DNA of 64,000 nucleotides from Exophiala sp. HKRS030 (lineage: Eukaryota > Ascomycota > Eurotiomycetes > Chaetothyriales > Herpotrichiellaceae). Numbering within the stretch: the first letter of the stretch is position 1; the number at the start of each line of letters is the position of its first letter. The notes under the pieces are model-generated. The model worked only from the letters and a program-made list of their open reading frames with translations. It did not search any database and had not been told where the DNA came from. Location of the stretch: the NCBI GenBank assembly GCA_023897205.1, contig JAHWDD010000007.1:5022001-5086000 (forward strand), in the 5' to 3' direction. Positions 32,821 through 43,415 of this stretch are shown here, in pieces. The position numbers were made by a program, and so were the translations under genes.

Positions 32821-34046
32821 CTATTGTTGTCCTTGCAGTCGTTTTGCTTCAGATGCTACCGCTTCTGCTATCGAATCTACCAACCCTGGGGCTTGAGGCT
32901 CCCAGCCCAAAGTATGCTGTGCTCGACCAGACCTAAACACCGCATTGGTACCCCATAATACACCTCCGTGTGACGTTACTTTGTTCGCCTCATCAACATC
33001 GATCGTAAGTTCTATCTCGGAGCTTTTGAGTAAGCCTTGTTCTTGGGCAGCGGAAGCAACGCATCGGTTCAATTCGCCGAACTCCTGTCACGGGTTAACG
33101 GTTTTCTCACGAGAAAATTGAAACGTACCATTGCTCCAGACCCAGGAAGATATATTCCTTCTCCATTCCAAAGCCCCGGCTGACTTTTGACTGCGGCATG
33201 CGCCAAACGCAAAAATAGGTCACCAAGGTCTCTGATGTGGATGTGACTCCATTGATTGAGACCTCTCAACAAGCGAAACCCTTGTCCGTACTTCAACGTT
33301 GCCCGTGCGATCTCTGGCACCTGAATGCTCCTTTGATTCACAGGTCCAGCTCCCTGTCCATAGATCAAAGGAGCAACAATCAAGGCTGTCCGTGCGACTG
33401 ACGGATCTTGGGCCATTATGAGGTTATCCACTAGTCGTGATGGGCTGTTTCGAATGAGGCTGAGAACCTTTTGAGAATCCTCCACGTCGTCATATACTTC
33501 CACCGGTGATTCTCCATATCGGCCCTCCATGACTTCAGGGATAGTAAAGAGGGAAGCTCCTGAAATCTGGATCCAGTACGCTGCTTCTTTTTGAGCCAAA
33601 ATCCACAGTTCTGATACCCAAACTTACATGGTGAGTCAGAGCCTTTGTCTCCGATCGCTCTGGCAATGGCTTGACTGCTTTTGAGGTGGTTTGTACTTGC
33701 AAGGTCTGGTGAGACACCGTCAATGGAAGCAATATAACTTGTGGCGTAAGCAAACGTACGGAAAATGATGTCTGCCCGGCGCGTTTCTTCCTCGACCAGC
33801 CCGGAATCGTCCAAATCACCAAGGACTATCTGAACATGGTCTGGAAACATATCTAGGACCCTTCTTGCCTTTTTGATGTCTCTTATCAGGCACGCGATCA
33901 CCGTGCATGATGCCGGAAACGACGAGGCAATCGATTGTAACGCCTGGCCACCGACATAGCCGGTGGCACCGGTGCTTGACTCGGTCAGGCTTACAAACCC
34001 TTTGCTTGACTGTCTCGATTGGCACGTACAGAAATATTCTCACCAT
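32821..34046 (-). CDS. NAD-dependent epimerase/dehydratase-like (extended/atypical SDR)
   Basis: Exons on the minus strand: 34046-34030 (17 nt), 33974-33628, 33580-33129 and 33084-32821; 359 residues, all phases fit. The tiny exon 1 encodes MVRIF plus part of Leu6; splicing yields MVRIFLTGATGYVGGQAL with the TGATGYVG nucleotide-binding loop. YWIQISGASLFTIPEV, ALIVAPLIYGQGAG and HIHIRDLGDLFLRLA are typical of fungal NAD-binding epimerase-like proteins. A clear YxxxK pair is not seen, so the catalytic mechanism is uncertain. Divergent from the regulator at 34468, which suggests shared control. Confidence 0.85.
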
Positions 34047-34467
34047 TGATTTGCTTATGTTTCAAAGAAGTCAGAAATGACTATTAAAGTATGCGCGTGG
34101 AAAGATAACGTTTGTCTTCTGCGACATTGATGTACTTGCTCCGTTTCATTTATCACCTCAGGATAGTTTCTCGATATTGGAGATTGACGTAACTTCGCGA
34201 TTCGGCCAATTAACAACTGCGCACCAAAAAGGCAAGTGATCCCGGCGATGTCCGTCCACGTTCGGCTGACCTCCGCGGTGACAACTTTGTCTTCCTACAA
34301 TCATTCGAAAACAGAAGTCAGCATGGATTGATCTCAAAGTCAGTGCGAGAACATTATCGGACAAGACGCTCTCACATGGGGAGAAGCTGATTTTCGTGCT
34401 TGTTATTCGCAATTGATTAATTAGCGCCCACAATAGCGAATCCCATCTTCAAGTCTGAGGTGACGAC
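34047..34467. promoter_or_regulatory. Divergent promoter of epimerase-like gene and Zn2Cys6 regulator
   Basis: 421 bp between start codons, containing a CGG-N7-CCG inverted repeat (34263-34275) of the kind bound by Zn2Cys6 dimers. Confidence 0.5.
34263..34275. promoter_or_regulatory. CGG-N7-CCG inverted repeat, candidate Zn2Cys6 operator
   Basis: CGG, seven bases, CCG, followed directly by another CGG triplet at 34276-34278. It lies about 200 bp from both start codons. Chance occurrence is possible. Confidence 0.35.
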
Positions 34468-36810
34468 ATGAAAACTGGCAGCAACAAGAATCCCAGTCGA
34501 AGCCACACTTTTGGAGGTTGCAAAACATGCCGATCACGTCACGTGAAGTGTGACAAGGTTCGACCTGCATGTCTTACTTGCAGGGCTGTGGGCATTGTTT
34601 GCGAAGGCTTCAGCCAAGAGTTGAGATGGGTTGAGAACCGGAGCAGTCATGGTGGCAATGGGGCCAAGACAGACTCTACTGAGCATCCCGTGAGGCAGCA
34701 TTTATATACAGGTATTCTTTACAACGTAAGATTCAGCCAAGCCATGCTAACAAGGATCTTGTAGAAGCAAGTCGCAAGTTAATGAGCAAAGCTTTACTTG
34801 CTGATATGGCTGAAAAGCCTGTTGACGCATTTCTCTCAGATCTAGACGCAAGATACCGAGATGAACCCCCAGAAGCTGTTAATGGGGTCTCGATAGGCCC
34901 TTTTGGGGTGTTCAATCTCGTCCCACCACCTAATGGGGGCCTGCCTCTCAACGACTCACCCCTATCGGTGACTGAGCTGCAAGCCATGGAGGTCTTCCAA
35001 AGTGAGGATGCCATGCCATCTGTCGAATCTGTTGGTAGTCTGGCCGATTTGCACGGCTTTTTGGACTGGCCCGACCTCTTCGACCTTGATTTCACAAGCT
35101 ATGATATACCTCAGCCTACATCTGACAACGATTTTCAAGACACTTTCCCTGGCTACGTTCCTACGGTATCGCACGTCGCCCAAACTGATAATGTTGAGGC
35201 CGAAGGTGACTACGGCCATAATAGTATTAAGACCGACTCGTTGAATTTCATGCAGAACAATGGAAGAGTGAGCCACGCCGGGATTGATCCCGCAAAGGCG
35301 GAACTGGCTCTCGCTCACTTCAAGAATCACTTTATCTTTCATTTGCGTATCATGCCCATCGAGAAGAGATCGCCGTGGGAAGTCAACAACTTGAATTCTG
35401 CCATCATGACCTTGGCTAGAATCACATATATGACTTCACAGCCGGTGTCCCATGGCGCCCTAGCCAACTTGCAGGCTGTATTGGCTCTTTCGGCACACCA
35501 TCTAGGCACTCAGAACGTGAGTCATGGTACAGTATCTGCAGAAGACTGGCAAAGCTTCTCGGCCAGGATGAGTGAGCGGGCGATGGAAAACTTGCAGTCA
35601 TCTTTACGGAACGAAACCAGAGGCCCCGATGCCGCCAAATATAAAGACCAACTTATGGCAATCCTCGCCATGCTGACCTATGCCGTAAGCCTCCAGTCCA
35701 GACTGAAACTATGTTACTAAATCCTGATAGACCCTGCACGACAGGCAACAAGAGGCTCGTGCATATATGATCGACGCTGAGCGGCTCCTTAGAATTCGTG
35801 GATTGGCCAAACGAACCATTTCACGCAAGGCGAGGGAGTTGCACCATGTCTACACGTGGATCAGGATAATGGAAGAGAGCACTTTCGTCCTTCATAACTA
35901 CGAAATAACAGGGACGAAAGTGGCTGCTGGATCTACGAAGCAGCCAGCCAGAGAATTTCGGAACGATGGAACCCTAGGTACCCGACCGCTCGGCATGTAT
36001 AATACAGGGCCAAATCCGCGCTTGGATGACTTTCTCCGGCTCAACACACCACCCTCAGACAGCGAGACTGATGCTATAGCCACCAAGGATGTTGAAACTG
36101 GACAGCACGATATCCACCTTGAGGACAGTCGGGAATTTCCCCCAAGCATGTATACCGAGCTGTACGGAATTTCTGAGACTTGGCTTAGTCTTGTGTCTCA
36201 AACCACTCGATTAGCAAACGTCATTGATAGGCTAGGGGTGGACAACGAACGAGACAATCTCCAAGCTATGGAGCTCCTTGAGAGGCGAAAACAGCGACTG
36301 GAGAATATGGTATGCTCGTATACGGCAATAGACCGTTATGATGCTACCGGCCAAGCACAGTCTGAAATATCGAGGCCAAGCACGGAAATCGCGCGCGATT
36401 CCATAGTACGGGCGCTAAATTCTGCTTTGGTGATATTCTTTTATCGAAGGATCAGGAGGCTCAACCCTTGGATTTTGCAAGAGCATGTGAGAAACGTTGT
36501 TCAGGCTTTGAAAGACTATGATACATCGTGTCGTGATGCTAATATTTGGGGAACCGGGTCTCCATGGCCTGCTTTCATGGCAGGGTGCGAAGCGTTGCAC
36601 CCTTCACACAGAGAGTACTTGAGCAATTGGTTTGATAAGGCTTTTGATATAACAGGCTTTGAGAGGTTGAAAGCAGCGAAAGCGTGCATGGAGGACATAT
36701 GGAGACGTCGCTGTCAACCGACACCGGGGGTGGCCCGGAAAGACCGTCATCAACTCTGGACATGGGAACACGCTTCGAGAGAACAGAACATGCATTTTCT
36801 GCTGTCATAA
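34468..36810 (+). CDS. Zn2Cys6 transcription factor, arginine-regulator (Arg81/ARCA) type
   Basis: Exons 34468-34711, 34765-35684 and 35731-36810; 747 residues, phases consistent. The N-terminal cluster reads GGCKTCRSRHVKCDK, then PACLTCRAVGIVCEGF, the form with a short first loop found in Arg81-like regulators. The C-terminal half shows the Fungal_trans_2 pattern: IFHLRIMPIEKRSPW, LHDRQQEARAYMIDAERLL, and near the end AFMAGCEALHPSHREYL with WFDKAFDITGFERL. Nuclear activator or repressor; as the only regulator inside the catabolic cluster it is the best candidate for pathway control, perhaps responding to an amino acid. Confidence 0.9.
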
Positions 36811-36871
36811 GCCCTGTCTAACATGGCTAATAAATATCTACAACCTGGTTGAATTTTTGAAACCTTCTTCA

Positions 36872-37777
36872 TTAGTCAACAACCTTCAACCCAGCATTCC
36901 GCAGAATGTTTGCCAACTCTGTCCGCGGCCCATCAGTCAGTAACTTGAAGGGCTTCCTGGGCCCACCGGTGGGGTGACCAAGTAGTTCCATGCCCGTCTT
37001 CACAGCAGATGGATAGTTGTGCTCCTCTAAGAACTTGCAAATCGGGTAGATTTTCGACCACAATTCTCGGCCAAGGTTCAGATCGCCCTTGACAGCCAAA
37101 GCATCCCACAATTGGGCGGAAAGCTCAGGAATGATATTTGACGCTCCCCAAACAGAGCCTTTGCAGCCAGCCACCAAGCCATAGAATGTGAGTGTATCCC
37201 ACCCATTGAACGCGGTGATTTGGTTGCCATGAGCAAAAACCAATTCGGTGAATGCAGGAGCGTTGCCAGATGTATCTTTCAGATATTTCACGCCGAATTT
37301 GGAGAGACCTGCAATCTGTGGCGGGGTAAGGGTTAATCCAGATGCAGAAGGAATGTTATAGTAGATAATATCCAGATGGGAGGCGGCATAGATTTCGGAC
37401 ATAAGCTCCCCAAGTTGTTCATAGTTGACGGGATCGTAAAAGGGTGGAACGACCATTAAAGCTGCGGCTCCGGCTTTTGCAGCATGCCGTGCCAGCTCGA
37501 TACAATCCTTGGTCGAGGTGGCGCCAACACCAGCGACCACAGGTACTTTGCCATGGGCGTATTCGATACACAGCTCTAGGTTTTGCTTTCTTTCCTCCAG
37601 AGTCATGGCTGTGAACTCTCCTGTAGTGCCGCCAGGTACAAGGCCATGGCAGCCAGCGTTCAGAACATGGTCAATATGCGCTTTGAGACGTTGCTGGTCA
37701 ATGGCCGTGCCGTCATCCGTGAACGGTGTGATCAATGCCACTAGAACGCCGGTCAAGGCCTGATTTGTAGTAGCCAT
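36872..37777 (-). CDS. DapA/NAL-family lyase or aldolase
   Basis: Single exon, 301 residues. TIM-barrel Schiff-base family: GGTTGEF at 49-55, Tyr140 in IIYYNIPS, and Lys167 in YLKDTSGN as the Schiff-base lysine. The position of the carboxylate-binding Arg of true dihydrodipicolinate synthase (in YNVPSRTG) is Ala145 here (NIPSASG), so it is unlikely to make dihydrodipicolinate, and fungi make lysine by another route anyway. Plausible reactions are cleavage of a 4-hydroxy- or 3-deoxy-2-oxo acid to pyruvate plus aldehyde, or deamination/dehydration as in hydroxyproline breakdown. Neighbouring permease, oxidase and ALDH genes support a catabolic role. Cytosolic, no targeting signal. Confidence 0.9.
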   Translation of the reverse strand: MATTNQALTGVLVALITPFTDDGTAIDQQRLKAHIDHVLNAGCHGLVPGGTTGEFTAMTLEERKQNLELCIEYAHGKVPVVAGVGATSTKDCIELARHAAKAGAAALMVVPPFYDPVNYEQLGELMSEIYAASHLDIIYYNIPSASGLTLTPPQIAGLSKFGVKYLKDTSGNAPAFTELVFAHGNQITAFNGWDTLTFYGLVAGCKGSVWGASNIIPELSAQLWDALAVKGDLNLGRELWSKIYPICKFLEEHNYPSAVKTGMELLGHPTGGPRKPFKLLTDGPRTELANILRNAGLKVVD

Positions 37778-38306
37778 TATGATGAATTCTTGGGCAAAGA
37801 GTTGTTACTAGGATTAAGGAATTGTTCTAAACAACGTGTGAATGTGATATAGTCAGAAATTGATATCTTGAAATACACACTATATGCAACGGTCCTTCAA
37901 TGCCACCGCGTGCTTTTAAAATGACCCAGTTGTAGGAATCCCTTTCTCAGCAGAGCAAACGATCAAAGATCAAGGGGGAAATGGTTACCGGAGGATCTCA
38001 GCTCCAGCAAACCACAAATAGGTACGTATTACTACAATCACTAATCCTTGACCCCACCTCCCCTTTCCACTTTGATAACTCGGCCCCCATTCTGGAAGGT
38101 CTTTCCGGTTACTTTCTCTTCTCGATTTTTGGACCGGAGATCTCTGCAAGGGCCTCAATCAGTCTATGCCTGGGTTTAGGCGTTGTCTCTTATCACCCTT
38201 TGTAATTGTAGCGAGCTAGTTATCAACGAATGACTTAATTCTCGTCGTCTTCACTCAGTCTTCGCGCTCTCTTATTCCGCCTCACAATTTAATAGAGTAC
38301 ATCACG
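37778..38306. promoter_or_regulatory. Divergent promoter of DapA-type gene and FMN oxidase
   Basis: 529 bp between start codons, pyrimidine-rich toward the oxidase side, no gene seen. Joint control is likely from the layout. Confidence 0.45.
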
Positions 38307-39890
38307 ATGGCAAATCGACCTTTATCACTTGATCGCAATGTGTTTTCCATTGCAGACCTTGAGTCACTCGGTGCAAAAAAGCTGCCGAAAATGTATCGTG
38401 GTAGGCAGAATCTGAACCACACAACAATCTCCAAGGCTGACCATTACAAGACTACTACAATGAAGGTGCTATGAACATGATTTCGTAAGTCGCGTACAAA
38501 ATTCACTCACAACAGACAATCAAGTAGCACTCTGACTACCATCAGACTGCGCGACAACGTCGAAGCATACGAACGTTATCGGATTCTGCCACGAGTTTTA
38601 CGCAACGTCGAGAGTGTTGATACCTCTACAACCTTTCTAGGGCACAAGGTTAGTATTTCGTGGCAGCATGTGACGGGAAGCCCTCAGTTTCCGTGCAAAG
38701 CAATGCTATGCTAACTTTCATATGGCATAGGTAACATTCCCACTCGGCATCAGTCCATCGGCCATGCACAAATTGGCTCATCCTGATGGGGAATTGGCGA
38801 CATCACGAGCAGCTGCAACTCTGAACGTGGGTATGTGTCTTTCATCTTACGCAACTACATCCCTAGAAGATGTGGCCAAGCAAGGATGTGGCAACCCTTA
38901 TATGATGCAGATGTGCGTTCTGAAGGACCGGAGCAAAACTAAGCAGCTCCTGGATAGAGCTGAGGGTTGGTCGACGCGCCTCCCATTCTCCGAGCCTGTA
39001 CTGACAAAGCGGAGCCGCTGGCTACGAGGCTCTATTTCTCTCAGCCGATGTGCCAGTGCTGGGACGTCGCCTCAACGAATTCCGCAATGACTTCACGCTC
39101 CCCAAAGGCCTTAGCTTTCCCAACATTCTATCCACTGGTGATAACGAGTTTGCAAAGAGTGCTAGTTCGCAAGACTACGGTCGGTCCCAAGTTGGAGCAG
39201 ATATCGCTTTCGCTAACTGACAGTCTGTCTAGATTCTAGTTTGGAGTGGGCTGAAATTATCCCTTGGCTAAGAAGGAATACGAAGATGCAGATATGGTTG
39301 AAAGGCAGTAAGTAGATAAGATGACCCTGCCCTGGCCCAAAGAATCTGCAAAGGTGACCTCTCGCTGGCAGTACTCAGTCCTCAAGATGTCGATCTAGCC
39401 ATTGAGCACGGAGTGGACGGCGTGGTGATATCTAATCACGGTGGCCGTCAGTTGGATGGAGTTCCTGCCACCATTGATTGCTTGAGAGAATGCTCTCGAG
39501 TGGGCAGGGGGCGAATACAGATCGCCGTTGATGGGGGAATCCGATGTGGATCAGACATCTTTAAAGCTATCGCCCTCGGGGCACAACACTGTTTTATTGG
39601 GCGGATAGCAATCTGGGGGCTTGCTGTAAGTTTATTGAATATCCTCCAGATACGGTGCTAATGGTTAGGTTTGCAGTACAACGGACAGCAGGGAGTCGAA
39701 CTTGGCTTGAAGCTTCTTCTGGAGGAGTTCCGAACGACAATGGCACTCACAGGGTACTATAATCATAATTTAACGTGGTGCTACATATAGTCACTAACCA
39801 ATATCGATGTCCAGATGTCGAACGATCAGTGAAATCACACCAGATCACCTCACTTTTCTCGGACCCGGTGGGCGACTCCAGAAGTTGTAG
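38307..39890 (+). CDS. FMN-dependent alpha-hydroxyacid oxidase/dehydrogenase
   Basis: Nine exons join in frame: 38307-38400, 38451-38484, 38546-38648, 38731-38965, 39015-39179, 39233-39307, 39372-39625, 39677-39753 and 39815-39890; 370 residues. Family marks: FSIADLESLGAKKLPKMYRD with Tyr33/Tyr34, PLGISPSAMHKLAHPDGE, Lys234 in IWLKG, and His258/Arg261 in SNHGGRQLDG, the catalytic base and substrate-binding Arg; IAVDGGIRCGSDIFKAIALG binds FMN phosphate. The QLYVYKD motif of glycolate oxidase is QMCVLKD here, so two active-site tyrosines are replaced, which points to different substrates. The end LQKL is a weak PTS1-like tail. Oxidises a 2-hydroxy acid to a 2-oxo acid with H2O2 if an oxidase. 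Confidence 0.9.
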
Positions 39891-40882
39891 ATTCGCGTTG
39901 ATCAACTTATGCATCGTGAGCGTATTCCAAGTTCCATAGCGAGGAGGTCATTTGCCACTATGCCAGCTGCAGTGTAGATTCATGCTCTAATTCCTATTCT
40001 GTTTCCTTTTCCATGGTGGAGCTTGTCCCCTCCCGGGAATATGAATGACTACTTGGGCTAGTAGATTCATCTATCCGACCGATTTATCACCTTCGAACAA
40101 AAATTCCACCGTGTCTCAAAGATTATGTTGCTCTTGAATTATCAGTATGGCCCGAGTCGCATTTCTCACCTTCCGCTTACGCTGATCTTGACATCCTCTT
40201 CTTCGCAAGTGCGAATCATACGATCTTTTCGGGAATTATCGAAGGCAATGGAGAAGAGCCGGAAGCAAATGCTCCATGGCTCAAGTCGTTTTGTTGTGCA
40301 GCAATCATCAGAAAGATGGTCTGGAATGGTCAGCTTGGCGGAAGGATCTTGAGTTCATGGAATGTAGGTTGCGCTAAGAACGCGATGAATAGCCTTCACG
40401 CAGATTTCCGAGACTCAGCTCTGGAAAGTCTGGACGAGTCTCAGTCTAAGGCAACAAGGATTGCACATGTCCCATATAGCGTAGACCGTGATCGTGTGAT
40501 CAATGATGCATTTTCCACGGAGGAGATTTGTGGCTTCTAAAAAGAGGAAGGTAACTCCGAATATTATCGACTGGAAGATAGGGTCCATTACCAGGTAGTC
40601 AATTCATCTTCTTTCCATGGAATGAGTTGCTCACCACAATTGTGGTTTTATCCGAATCGTTGCAACTAATCATTGCATGATTGGTAAATCATTCCGTCGG
40701 TACAGGGGCGCATCAGGTTCTTCGGATGAATCTAGGCTTGGACAACAAATTTCCTACGTCGCAGTATCTAATCTTAGCAAATACATCTGTAGACACTCAC
40801 CTAGTCGACTTCAGATCATCTACAACGTCCTTGCAGAAATATATCCCCCGAATTTGGTTAACAAAGCTCGAGGCCAGCAGTC
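39891..40882. other. Intergenic region with an unassigned open stretch
   Basis: An open stretch at about 40170-40540 (plus) ends in RVINDAFSTEEICGF but has no recognisable family motif and no clear start. It may be a decayed fragment. The rest is promoter of the ALDH gene. Confidence 0.35.
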
Positions 40883-42495
40883 ATGGGAGATTTAGTTCAA
40901 GAGACCACAACACCAAATGGCCATACATATACACAGCCTCTAGGACTGTTCATTAACAATGAATTCGTTCGGGCCTCATCCGATCGAACGATTACCAGTG
41001 TGGATCCAGCGTCAGTACTTCAGTGTTAAGAGCACTCGAATTACAGAACTGACGGCTTGTTTCAGGACCGAGAAGCCCATAGCCACTGTCCAGGCTGCAT
41101 CGGCGCAAGACGTAGACACTGCAGTTCAAGCAGCATCAAAGGCCCTCAAACACCCTTCATGGAAGCTGCTCTCGGGAACGGATCGCGGAAAGCTTATGTC
41201 GAAATTAGCAGATCTGATCGAAAAACGCAAGGAACTTTTGGCGTCAATCGATGCCTGGGACAATGGTAAATTCTGGCTTCCGAAGTTTATTTGAAGGGCT
41301 CCAAATTAACAACTGTTTAGGCAAGCCGTATAAAGTTGCACTGAGTGAAGATATACCAGAAACATTCAACACCATCAGATATTATGCTGGTTGGTGCGAC
41401 AAAGTGTCCGGGCAGACCATCAATACCACCCCTGAGAAGTTTGCATACACATCGCGGCAACCCATCGGTGTCGTCGCTCAGATAATCCCTTGGAACTATC
41501 CGCTATCCATGGCAGCTTGGAAGCTTGGACCTGCCCTGGCTTGTGGGAACACGGTGGTTCTCAAGGCTGCCGAGCAGACGCCTCTCAGCATTTTGGTGTT
41601 GGGCCAGTTGGTCAAGGAAGCAGGCTTCCCGCCAGGCGTCTTGAACTTTGTGAATGGGTTCGGGCAAGAAGCCGGATCCGCTTTGGTTCAGCACCCTCTT
41701 GTAGACAAAGTTGCGTTCACGGGGTCAACCGCGACCGCGAAGCATATCATGACGATGGCGGCAAAATCTCTGAAGAATATTACGCTGGAGACAGGGGGAA
41801 AGTCCCCTATGGTCGTTTTTAACGATGCGGATCTCGAACAAGCCGTGAAATGGTCGCATCTGGGGATCATGTCGAACCAGGGACAAATATGCACGGCAAC
41901 GTCTCGGATCTTGGTCCAAAATGAGATCTACAATAGTTTCCTCTCCAAGTTTAAAGAAGCAGTCAGCACTGTATCCAAAATCGGGGACCAATGGGACGAA
42001 TCGACGTATCAAGGGCCGCAAGTTTCTAAGGCACAATACGACCGGATTCTATCGTACGTTCAGATTGGTCAGGACGAAGGAGCCAAGCTTCTTATGGGAG
42101 GACAACCATGGCGAATTGATGGAAAGGGCTATTTTATTACTCCAACTGTTTTCACCGAGGTCGCAGACTCGATGCGGATATACAGGGAAGAAGTTTTCGG
42201 ACCTTTTGTCACCATCTCTTCGTTCAAGACCGAAGAGGAGGCACTTTCGCGGGCCAACGACTCTACGTACGGTCTTGGTGCGGCACTGTTTACAGAGAAC
42301 CTCTCGAAAGCTCACAGGATGGCGGCGGAGATTGAGAGCGGAATGGTATGGGTCAACAGTAGTCAAGATTGTGACTTTCGCGTCCCGTTCGGTGGTGTCA
42401 AGCAGAGCGGCATTGGGCGCGAACTCGGCGAGGCCGGCCTGGAAGCTTATTCTCAGATCAAAGCCGTCCATATCAACATGGGTAACAAACTCTAG
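40883..42495 (+). CDS. Aldehyde dehydrogenase
   Basis: Exons 40883-41010, 41066-41265 and 41321-42495; introns of 55 nt each; 500 residues, the normal ALDH length. Conserved blocks: IIPWNYPLSMAAWKLGPAL, FTGSTATAKHI, Glu266 in LETGGKSP, and the nucleophile Cys300 in NQGQICTATSR; near the C-terminus PFGGVKQSGIGRELGEAGLE. NAD(P)-dependent oxidation of an aldehyde to an acid is expected. The C-terminus is GNKL, a possible weak PTS1. It is the intact counterpart of the ALDH relic at 19.7 kb and the right-hand end of the catabolic cluster. Confidence 0.93.
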
Positions 42496-42945
42496 ATACT
42501 CTACTCCACAGATGAGCGGTCCAACATACGATAAAGAAGAAGTTATCCTCCTTCGAGCTTTCATCCCCCATTCTCTCCTACTCCCGCCTAGAAAGGTAGC
42601 GCGTGACACGTTCTTCATTCAGCACCATTCAGCAGGACACTAGAAATCACAGATCCGGCAACGCAACCTAGACAATACACAAGGTTGACAGAAGAGTGTG
42701 GAGTACCGTGGAAGATTCCCTGTGACGGGATGGCAAACTCGATGGCATAGTTTCGATTTAATATCCCTCGAGCCAGCACCTTTTGGTGCATGCCCACCAG
42801 TAGTCGTGAGTTATTCTTGCCAAGGTCGTCTTGGTATAAAGCATTTACCGCATCCCACGGCAACTTCCTCGGCGCAAAGTACTGTTTTTCAACATCTTGC
42901 ATAAGGGGAAGCCCATTGGAGAGAAGCCATTATACAACTTGGATC
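42496..42945. other. Intergenic region
   Basis: 3' region of the ALDH gene and former promoter of the truncated transporter. No gene seen. Confidence 0.4.
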
Positions 42946-43415
42946 ATGAAGGACGACGTGCTCGAGCTCCAGGCATCAGCGCCCGCTTTTACGCATGTTG
43001 GCGAGGTGCTTGAGCAGCACGCCGATATTGCGCTGAATTTTGTCCAGCAACACGAAGACACGTGCTACGCTCGGCAAGAGGAGAAAGCAGTGTTGCGGAA
43101 GATTGCTTTGACTCTGATGCCTCTGGTTCGCTCCCTTTCCCATCGTCCCTCACATTCAAGGCACTGATAAGATAGATGTTTGTCTCCTATATGATACAAT
43201 ATATGGACAAGAGTATCCTGGGCCAAAGTGCCGTGTACGGGTTTTCCACGTCCTTGGGACTCAAGGGCCAGGACTATTCTTGGTGTGGGTGAGTCAAAGC
43301 CAAGAAATCATATGCATGGCCGTGGCCTGTATTGACACGCTCAGATCGATCTTCTATTTCGGATATCTGGCTTGCCAACCTCTCGCGACGACTGTTCTAA
43401 TCTACCTCCCAGATT
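42946..43415 (+). pseudogene. Truncated MFS transporter (Dal5/allantoate-permease type), N-terminal part
   Basis: Three exon-like pieces are preserved with good splice sites: 42946 to about 43122 (EEKAVLRKIALTLMPL), about 43174-43287 (MFVSYMIQYMDKSILGQSAV and LKGQDYSWC), and from about 43345 (SIFYFGYLACQPLATTVL). These are helices 1 and 2 of the anion:cation symporter family (Dal5, Tna1 and relatives). After IYLPD, at about 43415, the family similarity stops abruptly and only unrelated sequence follows. About ten of twelve helices are missing, so it is non-functional. Loss by deletion rather than point mutation is likely. Confidence 0.75.

Noticed and set aside
32821..34046. Epimerase-like gene as a pseudogene
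   Set aside because: Three introns with consistent phases give an intact 359-residue protein.
38307..39890. FMN oxidase as a pseudogene
   Set aside because: At first sight many frames are broken, but eight canonical GT-AG introns restore one frame with all phases consistent.
40148..40540. Small gene between the FMN oxidase and ALDH
   Set aside because: No convincing start and no recognised family; reported only as an unassigned stretch.
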